Source: Chryseosolibacter indicum (GTDB lineage Bacteria > Bacteroidota > Bacteroidia > Cytophagales > Cyclobacteriaceae). Taken from it: a DNA stretch of 64,000 nt. The notes below the pieces were generated by a model. The model was not told where the DNA came from and did no database searches. It was given only the letters and a program-made list of their open reading frames with translations. This document shows, piece after piece, positions 42,106 to 51,197 of this stretch. The stretch is taken from the NCBI RefSeq assembly GCF_018598585.1, contig NZ_JAHESD010000003.1, positions 1 through 64,000 on the forward strand. Direction: 5' to 3'. The translations under genes were made by a program, and so were the position numbers. Within the stretch, counting starts at the first letter, position 1. Each line of letters opens with the position of its first letter.

Positions 42106-43167
42106 GTGTCGTTAAAGAAAATTCTCATTGTAAGGTTCTCTGCTATGGGAGATGTGGCCTTGCTGGTGCCGGCAGTAAAGTCACTGACTGCCGCGCATCC
42201 TGATGTAGAGGTTACTGTAGTTACACGTCCGAAGTTTGCTCCATTCTTTTATGATCTGGAACGTGTAATCACGTTCCCTGCAGACATCGATTATACCTAC
42301 ACAGGTATCTTTGGAATGCGTGACCTGTTCCGTGCATTGGTTAAAAAGGGCGATTACGATCTGTTTATAGATATGCACAGTAACATTCGTACTGTCATTC
42401 TCAGAACCCTTTTTAAAATGTTCGGCACAAGAGTGATTGTTTTTGATAAAGGAAGGAAAGAGAAAAAGGCATGGGCAAGAAAAGACAACAAGATTACAAG
42501 GCCTCTGATCCATACTGTAGAGCGTTATCGCCGTGCTTTTGAAAAAGCAGGTTTTCCATTCACACTGCTGAATCCACCTTATTTTTCTTTAAATGATTCT
42601 CTGTATGCTGCAGCTTCCGATTGGCTGACACAAAAGAAACTGCAGAAAAATGAGAGATGGATTGGCATTGCTCCGTTTGCAATGCACGTATCCAAAATAT
42701 GGCCTGTGGAGAACTATGCTGAAGTAATAAGGAACATATTGGAAAGAACGGATGCTAAGTTTTTCATGTTTGGAGGAGGAGAAAAAGAAGTTAGATTCTT
42801 TGAGTCACTCCAAAAACAATTTCCGGATAAGATAGTTATTGCAGCAGGTGTGCTTAAACTTCGGCAAGAGATGGCGCTTATGCAGCAACTTGATCTTATG
42901 CTTTCGGTGGATTCGTCCAATATGCATCTGGCAACATTGGCTGGTATTCCTGTACTTTCTATTTGGGGAGGTACTCATCCCGACGTAGGTTTTGGTCCTT
43001 TCAAAAAGGGTGCTGATAGTGTTATGCAGATTAGCAGAGATGAGTTGCCATGCAGGCCTTGCTCAGTCTATGGAAGAGAAACATGTCCGGTTGGTGGCTT
43101 TCCATGCCAGACAAGGATAACTGCAGCAATGGTGGCGCAAAGAATACTAGGAAGATTAAACAATTGA
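42106..43167 (+). CDS. Glycosyltransferase family 9 (heptosyltransferase-like)
   Basis: 353 residues from a GTG start at 42106. Two Rossmann domains of the GT-B fold: KKILIVRFSAMGDVALLVPAVKSL at the N-terminus and, in the C-terminal half, WIGIAPFAMHVSKIWPVENY and DLMLSVDSSNMHLATLAGIPVLSIWGGTHP, the family's donor-binding signature. Members transfer heptose or similar sugars in lipopolysaccharide core synthesis. The sugar is not determinable here. Between DUF4254 and a HAD phosphatase gene (6 bp downstream) in one operon. Confidence 0.88.
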   Translation: MSLKKILIVRFSAMGDVALLVPAVKSLTAAHPDVEVTVVTRPKFAPFFYDLERVITFPADIDYTYTGIFGMRDLFRALVKKGDYDLFIDMHSNIRTVILRTLFKMFGTRVIVFDKGRKEKKAWARKDNKITRPLIHTVERYRRAFEKAGFPFTLLNPPYFSLNDSLYAAASDWLTQKKLQKNERWIGIAPFAMHVSKIWPVENYAEVIRNILERTDAKFFMFGGGEKEVRFFESLQKQFPDKIVIAAGVLKLRQEMALMQQLDLMLSVDSSNMHLATLAGIPVLSIWGGTHPDVGFGPFKKGADSVMQISRDELPCRPCSVYGRETCPVGGFPCQTRITAAMVAQRILGRLNN

Positions 43168-43173
43168 TTTTGA

Positions 43174-43791
43174 ATGTCAAATAGAATAGATACAGTAATA
43201 TTCGATTTAGGTGGAGTTTTAATAGACTGGAACCCCAAATATTTATACAGGAAAATCTTTAAAACTGAGGATGAGGTTGATTGGTTCTTAAATAACGTAT
43301 GTACAAGTGAATGGAATGATCAGCAAGACGCAGGTCGCTCTTTTGAAGAAGCCACGAAAGAACTGCTCACCAAACATCCTGAGTTTGAAGAGCCTATCAC
43401 AGCGTGGTACGGGCGTTGGCAGGAGACTATCAGAGGACCAATAACAGAAACCGTTGACATTCTAAGAACCATTAAAGACTCAAAAAAATACAGACTTTAT
43501 GCTCTCACAAATTGGTCTGCCGAAACCTTTCCATGGGCATTAGAAACGTTCGAGTTTCTGCATTGGTTTGAAGGTATTGTAGTCTCCGGAATAGAGAAAA
43601 GCAGAAAGCCTTTCCCAGAATTCTTTCAGATACTTTTTGATCGGTATAGTGTCGACCCTTCTTCTTCCATCTTTATTGATGATAACATAAAGAATATTGA
43701 GGGTGCGAATGATATAGGCCTTCCAAATATTCACTTTCATAATCCTCAACAATTAAAGGCAAACCTGAAAGAACTTGGTGTCCTTACCTAG
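43174..43791 (+). CDS. HAD-superfamily hydrolase (YihX-like)
   Basis: 205 residues with the four HAD motifs: nucleophile region VIFDLGGVLIDWNP, motif II ALTNWS, motif III Lys in GIEKSRKPFPEFF and motif IV FIDDNIKNIEGA. The FDLGGVLID form places it with YihX-type sugar-phosphate phosphatases or epoxide-hydrolase-like HADs. It is the last gene of the DUF4254-GT9-HAD operon and may act on a sugar phosphate in the same pathway; that is inference. Confidence 0.88.
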   Translation: MSNRIDTVIFDLGGVLIDWNPKYLYRKIFKTEDEVDWFLNNVCTSEWNDQQDAGRSFEEATKELLTKHPEFEEPITAWYGRWQETIRGPITETVDILRTIKDSKKYRLYALTNWSAETFPWALETFEFLHWFEGIVVSGIEKSRKPFPEFFQILFDRYSVDPSSSIFIDDNIKNIEGANDIGLPNIHFHNPQQLKANLKELGVLT

Positions 43792-43811
43792 AAGCGAGTA
43801 AGGGCAGGGGT

Positions 43812-45071
43812 CTATCCTGCTGCTATTTCATGGAAGTTGTTTTCGTTGAAATAATTTTCGCTTATCTCCATGATTTTAAGAGCATCAATAGATTCAATAG
43901 AATGAATCATTTGCTGGTAATAGTTATTCGGAAGATTAGATAGGTAAATCGTTTTGATTTTATCAGCGTGAGCAAAGGACGTTGTAATCTCTGATTGTAA
44001 GCTTCCAATAAAGTGATTTCTCGCAGTGTTCAACTCACTGGTCGAAATGCTGTTTTCCCGCATTCTTTTAAACTCCTTTCGGATTTCGTCAAATGCCAGC
44101 GATACATTCTCCTTGTTTACATCAGCTCCAACAACGATAGAACTCTCTTTTTGAAACGGCTGAAGAGAGCAGTAGATACCATAGGTAAGGCCCTTCTCTT
44201 CACGGATGTTCTTCATCAGTCTCGATCCGAAATATCCCCCAATTATGTGAGATACAAAAACAGCAGAAGCATAGTCAGGGTGACTCCGTTGAATTGCCTT
44301 GCATCCTACTCTTAATGAAGATTGCAAACTTCCTTCCTTCTCAATATGCTGGCGAAAAGGACTTACTGATGTTACAACATGTTCGGTTTTCTCTTCTGCT
44401 TTTGTTACAAAGGTTGCAAACTTGCTCTCAATAAGGGAGGTGCTTTCTTCACTGATTTTACCTGAAACAAAAATGCTTATGTTTTTAAAGAAAGTCTGAT
44501 AGTGCTCCGTCAGTTGCGCTCTCGTAAGGCTATTAACATCATTTTCTTCAATTTCCCTTCCATAAGGGTGTGATTCACCAAAAACGGTTTTCCTAAATGC
44601 TTTCGAGGCAATAAAGCTTGTCTTCTCAAGATTAACTTTGAGGTTTTGATTAAAAATTGCTTTGTTCTGGCTTAATTCCTTTTCAGGATATGAAGGTTCC
44701 GTAATGATCTCTACTAAAAGATCCAGAACAGGGGCAAGATATTGCGTGAGCCCATAGATGGATATGGATACGAAATCTAAACCGGGATGTATCTCAAGAT
44801 GAGCTCCATACCGATCAAATATTTGAGCTATTTCAAAACTTCCTTTTTTATTGGTGCCTTTATTTAAAAGGTTTGAAGCAAAATGGGAGCATCCGGTATA
44901 TTTTTCAAACCATCTTCCAGCTTTAAAGATGAGTTCAACTTTTATTACTTCCTGTTCTCCGCCTGAAATAAAAAATATGTCAATACCGTTAGGTAGTGTT
45001 TTTTTTACAGGTTTTAAGAGATCAAAAGAAGTGCTGCGAGCAAATGGTGGAGGTGTTTTCCTGTCAAGCAT
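43812..45071 (-). CDS. M16-family peptidase homologue lacking the HxxEH zinc motif
   Basis: 419 residues with the two-half M16 fold (PNGIDIFFISGG, FGESHPYGREIEEND, GGYFGSRLMKNIREEKGLTYGIY with the RxxKGLxY signature). In active M16 proteins the N-terminal half carries HxxEH; here the aligned segment is CSHFASNLLNKGT, with no Glu or second His. It is therefore probably an inactive partner or chaperone, like non-catalytic subunits of other M16 pairs, but no active M16 gene is adjacent. It starts at 45071, directly abutting porV, in the porU-porV transcript. Confidence 0.82.
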   Translation of the reverse strand: MLDRKTPPPFARSTSFDLLKPVKKTLPNGIDIFFISGGEQEVIKVELIFKAGRWFEKYTGCSHFASNLLNKGTNKKGSFEIAQIFDRYGAHLEIHPGLDFVSISIYGLTQYLAPVLDLLVEIITEPSYPEKELSQNKAIFNQNLKVNLEKTSFIASKAFRKTVFGESHPYGREIEENDVNSLTRAQLTEHYQTFFKNISIFVSGKISEESTSLIESKFATFVTKAEEKTEHVVTSVSPFRQHIEKEGSLQSSLRVGCKAIQRSHPDYASAVFVSHIIGGYFGSRLMKNIREEKGLTYGIYCSLQPFQKESSIVVGADVNKENVSLAFDEIRKEFKRMRENSISTSELNTARNHFIGSLQSEITTSFAHADKIKTIYLSNLPNNYYQQMIHSIESIDALKIMEISENYFNENNFHEIAAG

Positions 45072-46241
45072 CTAGTCAGTAATAGATTCTTCTCTTTCTA
45101 TATCATTTTGCGGAATCAACAACATAATTGTAAACCTTAGCGTCTCAGCTAAAGGATGTTCACGCTTGTTTGTAGGTACTATGTATGCTGCATCAATTCC
45201 GAAGTTGTCTCTTCTAAATCCAACTCCTGCTGTGAGGTACTTTCGGTTTCCTTTATCTTTGGCTTCCAGAAAATACCCTAAACGAGCAGCAAAGGTTTGG
45301 TTATACCAATATTCAATACCTAAAGATGTCATAACTTCACGAACCTCTTCTTTCACACCATCTGGTGCATCAGTAAATGAACCGAATAACCCGCTGAGTA
45401 GGGTTTGGTCCCTGTCCACTGTAGGTACCATAAGTTTGTTAAAATCCAGGAGGAAGGTAAGAGTATTATAAATGTCTAGTTGGGTTGTGTAAGCACCACC
45501 TATCCGAAGGTTTGTCGGGAGAAAGTCTTTGTTTGAATTATCAGTGTATGAAAGTTTCGGACCGATGTTCGAAATCTGCGCACCTAGAGAAAGCGTCGAA
45601 TTTTTAGTGCTATTGGTAAAGGGCTTGGTGTAAAAGACTCCGATATCGGCGGCAGCCGTGTTGCCAGCTTGCGCATCAGAGCCGGTAAAAGCACCGGTAA
45701 GATTGGAGTGTATAAATCTTCCTGTTATACCTACGCTCAAGTTTTGTGATAGTAATCTTGAATATGTAACATCAAATGCGGCCTCTTTTGGGTTAAAGTC
45801 ACCTAAAGAGACATTGGCAACGTCTCTGAAGTTGATCTCACCTAAGTCAAAGTATTTAAACCCTACGGCTATTGCTTCTTCTTTGTTTAATTTATAGAAT
45901 CCCGTAAGGGAAGAAATCCACATATCATTGATTATTTTTCCTAACCATGGTGTATAGCTTAAGCTTCCCCCGTACTTTCTATCGATGTGAACTAGCTTTC
46001 CTGCATTCCAGTATGCTGCATTGGCATCTGGAGAGCTTGCTACCCCGGCATCGCCCAATGCAGCATGGCGTGCATCAGGAGTAATAGCCAAAAAGGGGAC
46101 TGCTGTGGTAATGGCACGATCCGCTCCTATTAATGTTGCAGGTGTTGGGTTTGGAGGGTTTGTTGGAGGTGTGCTTTGAGAAAAAACCTGACCTGTACAA
46201 ATTAAAGTCAATAAGGGGAGAAATATGGATCGAAGGTTCAT
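45072..46241 (-). CDS. porV: Type IX secretion outer-membrane protein PorV
   Basis: 389 residues: signal peptide, a Pro/Thr-rich start (STPPTNPPNPTPATL), then the PorV barrel. The conserved N-terminal block RAITTAVPFLAITPDARHAALGDAG, with SSPDANAAYWNAGKL, is diagnostic. PorV is the FadL-like shuttle that carries type IX cargo from the translocon to the attachment complex with PorU. Its gene lies 28 bp after porU, a known Bacteroidota arrangement. Confidence 0.93.
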   Translation of the reverse strand: MNLRSIFLPLLTLICTGQVFSQSTPPTNPPNPTPATLIGADRAITTAVPFLAITPDARHAALGDAGVASSPDANAAYWNAGKLVHIDRKYGGSLSYTPWLGKIINDMWISSLTGFYKLNKEEAIAVGFKYFDLGEINFRDVANVSLGDFNPKEAAFDVTYSRLLSQNLSVGITGRFIHSNLTGAFTGSDAQAGNTAAADIGVFYTKPFTNSTKNSTLSLGAQISNIGPKLSYTDNSNKDFLPTNLRIGGAYTTQLDIYNTLTFLLDFNKLMVPTVDRDQTLLSGLFGSFTDAPDGVKEEVREVMTSLGIEYWYNQTFAARLGYFLEAKDKGNRKYLTAGVGFRRDNFGIDAAYIVPTNKREHPLAETLRFTIMLLIPQNDIEREESITD

Positions 46242-46269
46242 TATTTATTTTTCAAACGCTTAAAGATAA

Positions 46270-49200
46270 TCAATTCAATATAATAAGTTTTGTAACTTGC
46301 TCCGATTTGGAACCATTGGTTAACGAACGAACAACCAGGCGTGCTAAGTATAACCCAGCCGGTAGTTTTTTATCCTGATTTCCTGAATTATCCATTTCAT
46401 ACAGATCTACACGATATTGGCTATCAAATACTGGAATTTCTAGGGTTTTTAACAAATTTCCTGTCGGTGCATATATAAATAAGTGTGCCTTGATATCATC
46501 TCCAGGGCGATTATGGGTGAAAAATAGAGTGCTTTTAGTATTAAATGGGTTAGGATAATTACCAAATGTTTCAATGCGGATAGATTCTCCGTCAGTTACT
46601 ATAAAATCAACGGAACTTTGTGCAGGATTATTAAAGACATCCCAAGCTTTAATTGTTATAGTATGCTTTCCTGGTGCCAAATTCTTTATTGGATACCGAA
46701 GCCAGCCTGTGGTATAATCATCAGTATTTGATACGAAATAGGAATTAAGTATAAATGTTTCCACATCAATATCGAGGGTTGCTAGAAGTCCATTACCAAT
46801 CCCATAATCAGAGATGTTAATTCCATGCTCATCAGAAATTTTAGCAACCAGGTAAGTATTTGGTGTTACAATGCCTCCATTAATGAATGTGCTATCTCCC
46901 ATAAATGCTTTAATTTCAGGAGGGGTATTATCCGTTGTGGTATTTGATTCTGACCCACCAATTTTAAAGGTTTTTGAAGAACCATTGGCGTCTGTGTTAT
47001 TGGCTGCATCAGATGCGTACAAGCTCAACCTTCCTTCATGTACGGAGTACGATATGTTTTTAGGAAGAAAGAATTCCAAAGTAAAATCGCCATCCCTTAC
47101 ACTTGCCTTTCCTCTGAAAAGAGACGTACGCCACTCTTTAAATTTAAAACCCGTACTTCGCCCTACTGTAACTAACTCTGTTTCTTTATCAAATAGGGTT
47201 GCCTCTAAAAGGCCATTGAAGGAGGTTAACTTCTCGCCTGATACATTATCAATCTGCCCTTTTACAATAACCTTAGATAGCGCCTTGAGTGTGTCAGATC
47301 CACCTTGCGTTTGTATGGAATTTACTTTTATAGTATTTGGTGGAAGTGCCAATGTAAGGGATGGGTCTGCAAGCAAAGAAAAGTTTCTGTTGAAGACGCC
47401 ACTCGTGCTGTTGTTTTTGGTATTTCTGAACACCTCTCCCAAGGATGGATAGCCGTTGTTATCTCTCTGGAAGAGCGATTCGTAAAAAGCTTTATTCAGC
47501 TCAAAATTAGTTTCCGCATTTACCGGTCTTGTGGTAGTAACCATGCCGATTGCACCTGCTTCTTTTTTTATAACACAAAGCTCAGCGCTGGACCGAATCA
47601 CAGGATGATCATTACGCCCAAATTCACACGTCGCAGTTACTAAAAACGGATATTGCTTGTTTTCAAGTTTGAGGATAAGTTCATCAGTAAGCACCTGCTC
47701 GTCCGCCCATACTCTGTCAGACCCGTGTCCTGTATAGTTTACAATTAACGCACCGCGATCAAAAGCCCTTATAATATCTTCGGACATTTTGGGTGTAATC
47801 TCTCCATTAGCGCGAAGTGTCTTTGGGTAAGTACCCATGAAAATCTTCCGCGTATCAAAAGAAGGCTCGAGTGTGCCTATTATTGTTGTAAGATCGTCTG
47901 CTTGTTTCTGATGTAAATTGGTGTAATTGTCCTCGCCGTTTCCATCATCGGCAACGAAGACAAGTTCTTTTCTCCAATATCCTAATGTTTTCTTATTCGA
48001 ATCGTATTGAATGATTTTGTCTACAACATCTCTGGCTTCCTCTATAGTTGTCACAGGTAATCTGCCTACTCCAATATCTAAAGTATGGTCTTGTGCCGGG
48101 CTTTCCTGCCATTCACCTTCGTTGTCATCCATAAAAGTGAAGTAATCATCCGATGAGTATGTTTGCAGTGGGTGCAAAGAGTTACGAGACTCATAGGTAG
48201 GAACAAAATTGGTATTGTCGTTGGTTATACTTTTATAGTCATACGATCCCTTGCCGAATAAGAGTAGCGCTTTTAGAGTCGCTGTGTTTCTCTTGTAAAG
48301 ATCGCGAACAAAATCACGTATAGCAGAGACATCTTGCCTGCCTGACGAATACTCGTTATATATCTGTTCAATGGTTACTACATGCACACTCCAATTGCTA
48401 AAGCTTTGTCGATGTGCGGCTAGCCTGCTTGCTTCATTAAAGAAGTTTGGATGTGTAACGATAATTAGATTTGGGGTTGATAAACCATGAAGGTTTTGGG
48501 GCGGAACTTTTGATTCAAGTTTCGGACCTTCAACATCTGGGGTAAAAGCAATAAACTTCTTTAAATAATCAGTACTTGTTATAAAGTGAGCTGTATTGCT
48601 GTTTAGTTGGTAATCCTGTTTTTTCACATTAATGGGGTCGGAAACATCCCAAATAGAAAGACCGGTTTTAGCGTTACCAATCTCAAAGCCTGAAATTGGG
48701 TTTTCAATACTGACAGCGGAACTAAAAATAATCTGCTTGTCACTCATTGCAAGTGATCTCTTAAAGCTGACTAAAACAAAGTTCAAAAAACCCTTTGATG
48801 TTGCTAAAGGTTTAATGTATCGGTAGTTAATTTCCTGGTCATTCCGGTTTGAAGCTCTTGTCCGCGTTTCGTTAATGGCGAACGTGTCGCGCTTAACCTG
48901 ACCTTTAAGGCCATATTGAAAATTTGAAGATGGAATAGCTGGAATTAACTGCTCACCTATCTGCGTCCCGTTGACAAAGATCTCGAACGATGAGGTTTGA
49001 GCCGATTGGCCCATCACCTCTGAAAGAATTTTTATATCACTGCCGGGGATAATATTTTTTATGGGAAGGCTTAATTTTAAATCTGCTGATACCGCGAAAC
49101 TCTCTCCATACCACTCTCTTCCTGATTCAAGTATGTTATACAGATCATTTTCATGGTAGTAGTAATCATTAAACTCATTTATGGTGGGAGCGTTAGTATT

Positions 49201-49677
49201 TAGATTTTCGCTGGTGTGAATGCGCTTACCATCTTTATCGGTAATACAGATAAAGTAAAAATTTTTGTCGCTGTATATATTGTTCTGGTAATGAAAAACT
49301 TCTTTCGTGATATCTAGCGTAGCTTTATCAGGTCCTTCAGCATAAAACAAGATGTAGTCTTTACTGTCAAACTTTCCATCTTCTTCTCCTACAACCTGGA
49401 TGGCAATTTCATTTAAGTCAACTGGCCTTACGGCATTGTTGAGTTGAGGTAACATTCCTCCGCTATTTCCAAAGATGCTGATCTTCTTGGGATTAACGGC
49501 GCCGACGTTAAAACCCATGGTCTTTAACTGATTATAGGTTATTTTGTAAACACCGTCTTTCTGAACAGAGACCTTATACCAATTGCCGGAAGCAAGAACT
49601 GATTGCGAATATCCTGAATGTGATACAATCAGAAGAGCCAGCAAGCCCAATAGCAGAATGCAATAGTTCCTTTTCAC
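46270..49677 (-). CDS. porU: Type IX secretion sortase PorU (C25 gingipain-family)
   Basis: 1,135 residues: signal peptide, N-terminal beta region, C25 cysteine peptidase domain with catalytic His in VNYTGHGSDRVW and catalytic Cys in VTATCEFGRND, a beta-sandwich region, and a C-terminal type IX sorting domain (FGNYPNPFNTKSTLFFTHN, ending LPAGLYLARLVVRS...LIILN). PorU cleaves C-terminal signals from type IX cargo and attaches the cargo to the surface. It is flanked by pssA (11 bp upstream on the strand) and porV. Confidence 0.93.
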   Translation of the reverse strand: MKRNYCILLLGLLALLIVSHSGYSQSVLASGNWYKVSVQKDGVYKITYNQLKTMGFNVGAVNPKKISIFGNSGGMLPQLNNAVRPVDLNEIAIQVVGEEDGKFDSKDYILFYAEGPDKATLDITKEVFHYQNNIYSDKNFYFICITDKDGKRIHTSENLNTNAPTINEFNDYYYHENDLYNILESGREWYGESFAVSADLKLSLPIKNIIPGSDIKILSEVMGQSAQTSSFEIFVNGTQIGEQLIPAIPSSNFQYGLKGQVKRDTFAINETRTRASNRNDQEINYRYIKPLATSKGFLNFVLVSFKRSLAMSDKQIIFSSAVSIENPISGFEIGNAKTGLSIWDVSDPINVKKQDYQLNSNTAHFITSTDYLKKFIAFTPDVEGPKLESKVPPQNLHGLSTPNLIIVTHPNFFNEASRLAAHRQSFSNWSVHVVTIEQIYNEYSSGRQDVSAIRDFVRDLYKRNTATLKALLLFGKGSYDYKSITNDNTNFVPTYESRNSLHPLQTYSSDDYFTFMDDNEGEWQESPAQDHTLDIGVGRLPVTTIEEARDVVDKIIQYDSNKKTLGYWRKELVFVADDGNGEDNYTNLHQKQADDLTTIIGTLEPSFDTRKIFMGTYPKTLRANGEITPKMSEDIIRAFDRGALIVNYTGHGSDRVWADEQVLTDELILKLENKQYPFLVTATCEFGRNDHPVIRSSAELCVIKKEAGAIGMVTTTRPVNAETNFELNKAFYESLFQRDNNGYPSLGEVFRNTKNNSTSGVFNRNFSLLADPSLTLALPPNTIKVNSIQTQGGSDTLKALSKVIVKGQIDNVSGEKLTSFNGLLEATLFDKETELVTVGRSTGFKFKEWRTSLFRGKASVRDGDFTLEFFLPKNISYSVHEGRLSLYASDAANNTDANGSSKTFKIGGSESNTTTDNTPPEIKAFMGDSTFINGGIVTPNTYLVAKISDEHGINISDYGIGNGLLATLDIDVETFILNSYFVSNTDDYTTGWLRYPIKNLAPGKHTITIKAWDVFNNPAQSSVDFIVTDGESIRIETFGNYPNPFNTKSTLFFTHNRPGDDIKAHLFIYAPTGNLLKTLEIPVFDSQYRVDLYEMDNSGNQDKKLPAGLYLARLVVRSLTNGSKSEQVTKLIILN

Positions 49678-49688
49678 GGTTAAGGTTT

Positions 49689-50363
49689 CTACGCTTTAAT
49701 ACCCTTTGAAGTTAACGACAAAAGAATGTATAAAATTATGATTAAAGGTATCGCCAGGTTCTGAAGAATAAGGAGTAGTAGTGCTGAAAGGATGAGAAAG
49801 ATAAATCTTATTTTGTTGTCCTGCCAGCTGAAATTTTTAAACTTAAGCGCAAAGATTTCTATTCTTGACACCAGTAGCAGGGAGAAAACTATTGTAATAA
49901 TGACCAGTGTAACAGGTTTGAAGAGCCAGCCTCCTACTTTATCCTGAATGAGTGGTAATGAAGAAATAAATAATGTGTTGGCTGGTGTATTTAATCCTTT
50001 AAAGGAATCTCTTTGTGTTTCATCTACATTAAAGATTGCTAACCTAAGCGCTGATAGAATTGCAATGAGAAAAGCTACATAAGGAAGTGCAGTGTCAGGG
50101 GCAGCTTCGCCGAGTAGTTTATACATTACCAGCGCAGGTAGCACGCCAAAGCTTACTACGTCTGCAAGAGAATCAAGTTCTTTGCCGATTGATGAGGAAA
50201 CTTTTAACCCTCTTGCTACAAATCCATCAAAAAAATCAAATATGCACGAAGCCCACACAAAATAAGCAGCAGGGATATTTTTGTTTTCAAAAAGTAGAAC
50301 AATTCCAAAGCATCCGGAGAGAAGGTTGCAGCACGTTAAAAAATTCGGGATATATCTTTTCAT
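49689..50363 (-). CDS. pssA: CDP-diacylglycerol--serine O-phosphatidyltransferase
   Basis: 224 residues, about six to seven membrane helices. The CDP-alcohol phosphotransferase motif is complete: DFFDGFVARGLKVSSSIGKE then LDSLADVVSFG (DGxxAR...GxxxDxxxD). The enzyme forms phosphatidylserine from CDP-diacylglycerol and serine, between CdsA and Psd. It lies 20 bp after the MBL hydrolase gene and 11 bp before porU, so it is probably in the same transcript. Confidence 0.93.
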   Translation of the reverse strand: MKRYIPNFLTCCNLLSGCFGIVLLFENKNIPAAYFVWASCIFDFFDGFVARGLKVSSSIGKELDSLADVVSFGVLPALVMYKLLGEAAPDTALPYVAFLIAILSALRLAIFNVDETQRDSFKGLNTPANTLFISSLPLIQDKVGGWLFKPVTLVIITIVFSLLLVSRIEIFALKFKNFSWQDNKIRFIFLILSALLLLILQNLAIPLIIILYILLSLTSKGIKA

Positions 50364-50383
50364 CTTAAAAAATGTGTACAGGA

Positions 50384-51040
50384 TTAATTCGAGTAGGTAA
50401 GAGCGCAGAATGGATTGGTTCTTTTTTCGAAGCCTATGGTAGTATCTTGCCCGTGACCAGGATAAACCTTTGTTGTGTCGGGTAAGGTAAAGAGTTTTTG
50501 ATGAATACTTTGTATAAGCGTATCATAATTACCTCCTGGTAAGTCCGTTCTTCCAATGCTATTGTAAAAAAGAACATCTCCTCCTATTAATATTTGTTCC
50601 TTTTCATTGAAAAAGGCAATATGGCCGGGTGCATGACCAGGCACAAACAGAACCTTGAGTGATTGATTTCCGAAACTTATAGTATCACCTTCATTTAAAA
50701 ATCCATCAGCTAATGAGGGCTGGTATTGGTGAAATCCATAAGCTGGCGCGTAAGCTTGTACAGCTTTCAATGTAATCTCGTCTTTCTCATGGATCAGGAG
50801 TTTAACTTTGTATTTTTCCTTTACAAAATAGTTACCCAGCACATGGTCGACATGGCAATGGGTGTTAAGTAACATTTTAACGATTAAGCCCTTATGTGCA
50901 ATAAACTCTTCCAGTTCATATTGCTCGCTTTTGTCATAGCAGCCAGGGTCTATAATGACACACTCCTTTGTTTCGTCATATAAAACGAAAGTATTCTCTT
51001 GTAGCGGATTAAATACAAAGGTTTCCAGTTGCATCATCAA
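50384..51040 (-). CDS. MBL-fold metallo-hydrolase (glyoxalase II-like)
   Basis: 218 residues with the metallo-beta-lactamase fold. The metal ligands are in LLNTHCHVDHVLGN (HxHxDH), the following His in VPGHAPGHIAFF, the Asp in IGGDVLF and the last His in VYPGHGQDT. This set fits hydroxyacylglutathione-hydrolase-like or persulfide-dioxygenase-like proteins; the substrate is not certain. Three ATGs in a row (51040, 51037, 51034) could start it. It heads the leftward MBL-pssA-porU-porV-M16 gene run. Confidence 0.88.
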   Translation of the reverse strand: MMMQLETFVFNPLQENTFVLYDETKECVIIDPGCYDKSEQYELEEFIAHKGLIVKMLLNTHCHVDHVLGNYFVKEKYKVKLLIHEKDEITLKAVQAYAPAYGFHQYQPSLADGFLNEGDTISFGNQSLKVLFVPGHAPGHIAFFNEKEQILIGGDVLFYNSIGRTDLPGGNYDTLIQSIHQKLFTLPDTTKVYPGHGQDTTIGFEKRTNPFCALTYSN

Positions 51041-51053
51041 TTGTTTGTGATCC

Positions 51054-51061
51054 CAAAAATA
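51054..51061 (-). promoter_or_regulatory. -7 promoter element upstream of the MBL-pssA-porUV block
   Basis: TATTTTTG on the minus strand matches TAnnTTTG and would start transcription about 7 nt upstream of the first ATG. No clear -33 element. Confidence 0.45.
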
Positions 51062-51197
51062 GGTTGGTTTTTTTGATCCGGGTAATTTTATTTGATTACA
51101 AACTTACTTGTTATTAAGGTTTTGATCTTATCAATTTTGCTATCTGCGAAGTAGCTTGTAAATCGTGAGCGAATATTAACGCCGTTTAATTAACAGC

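Noticed and set aside
46871-47452. 193-codon ORF antisense to porU
   Set aside because: Shadow of a well-supported PorU frame containing both catalytic residues on the other strand.
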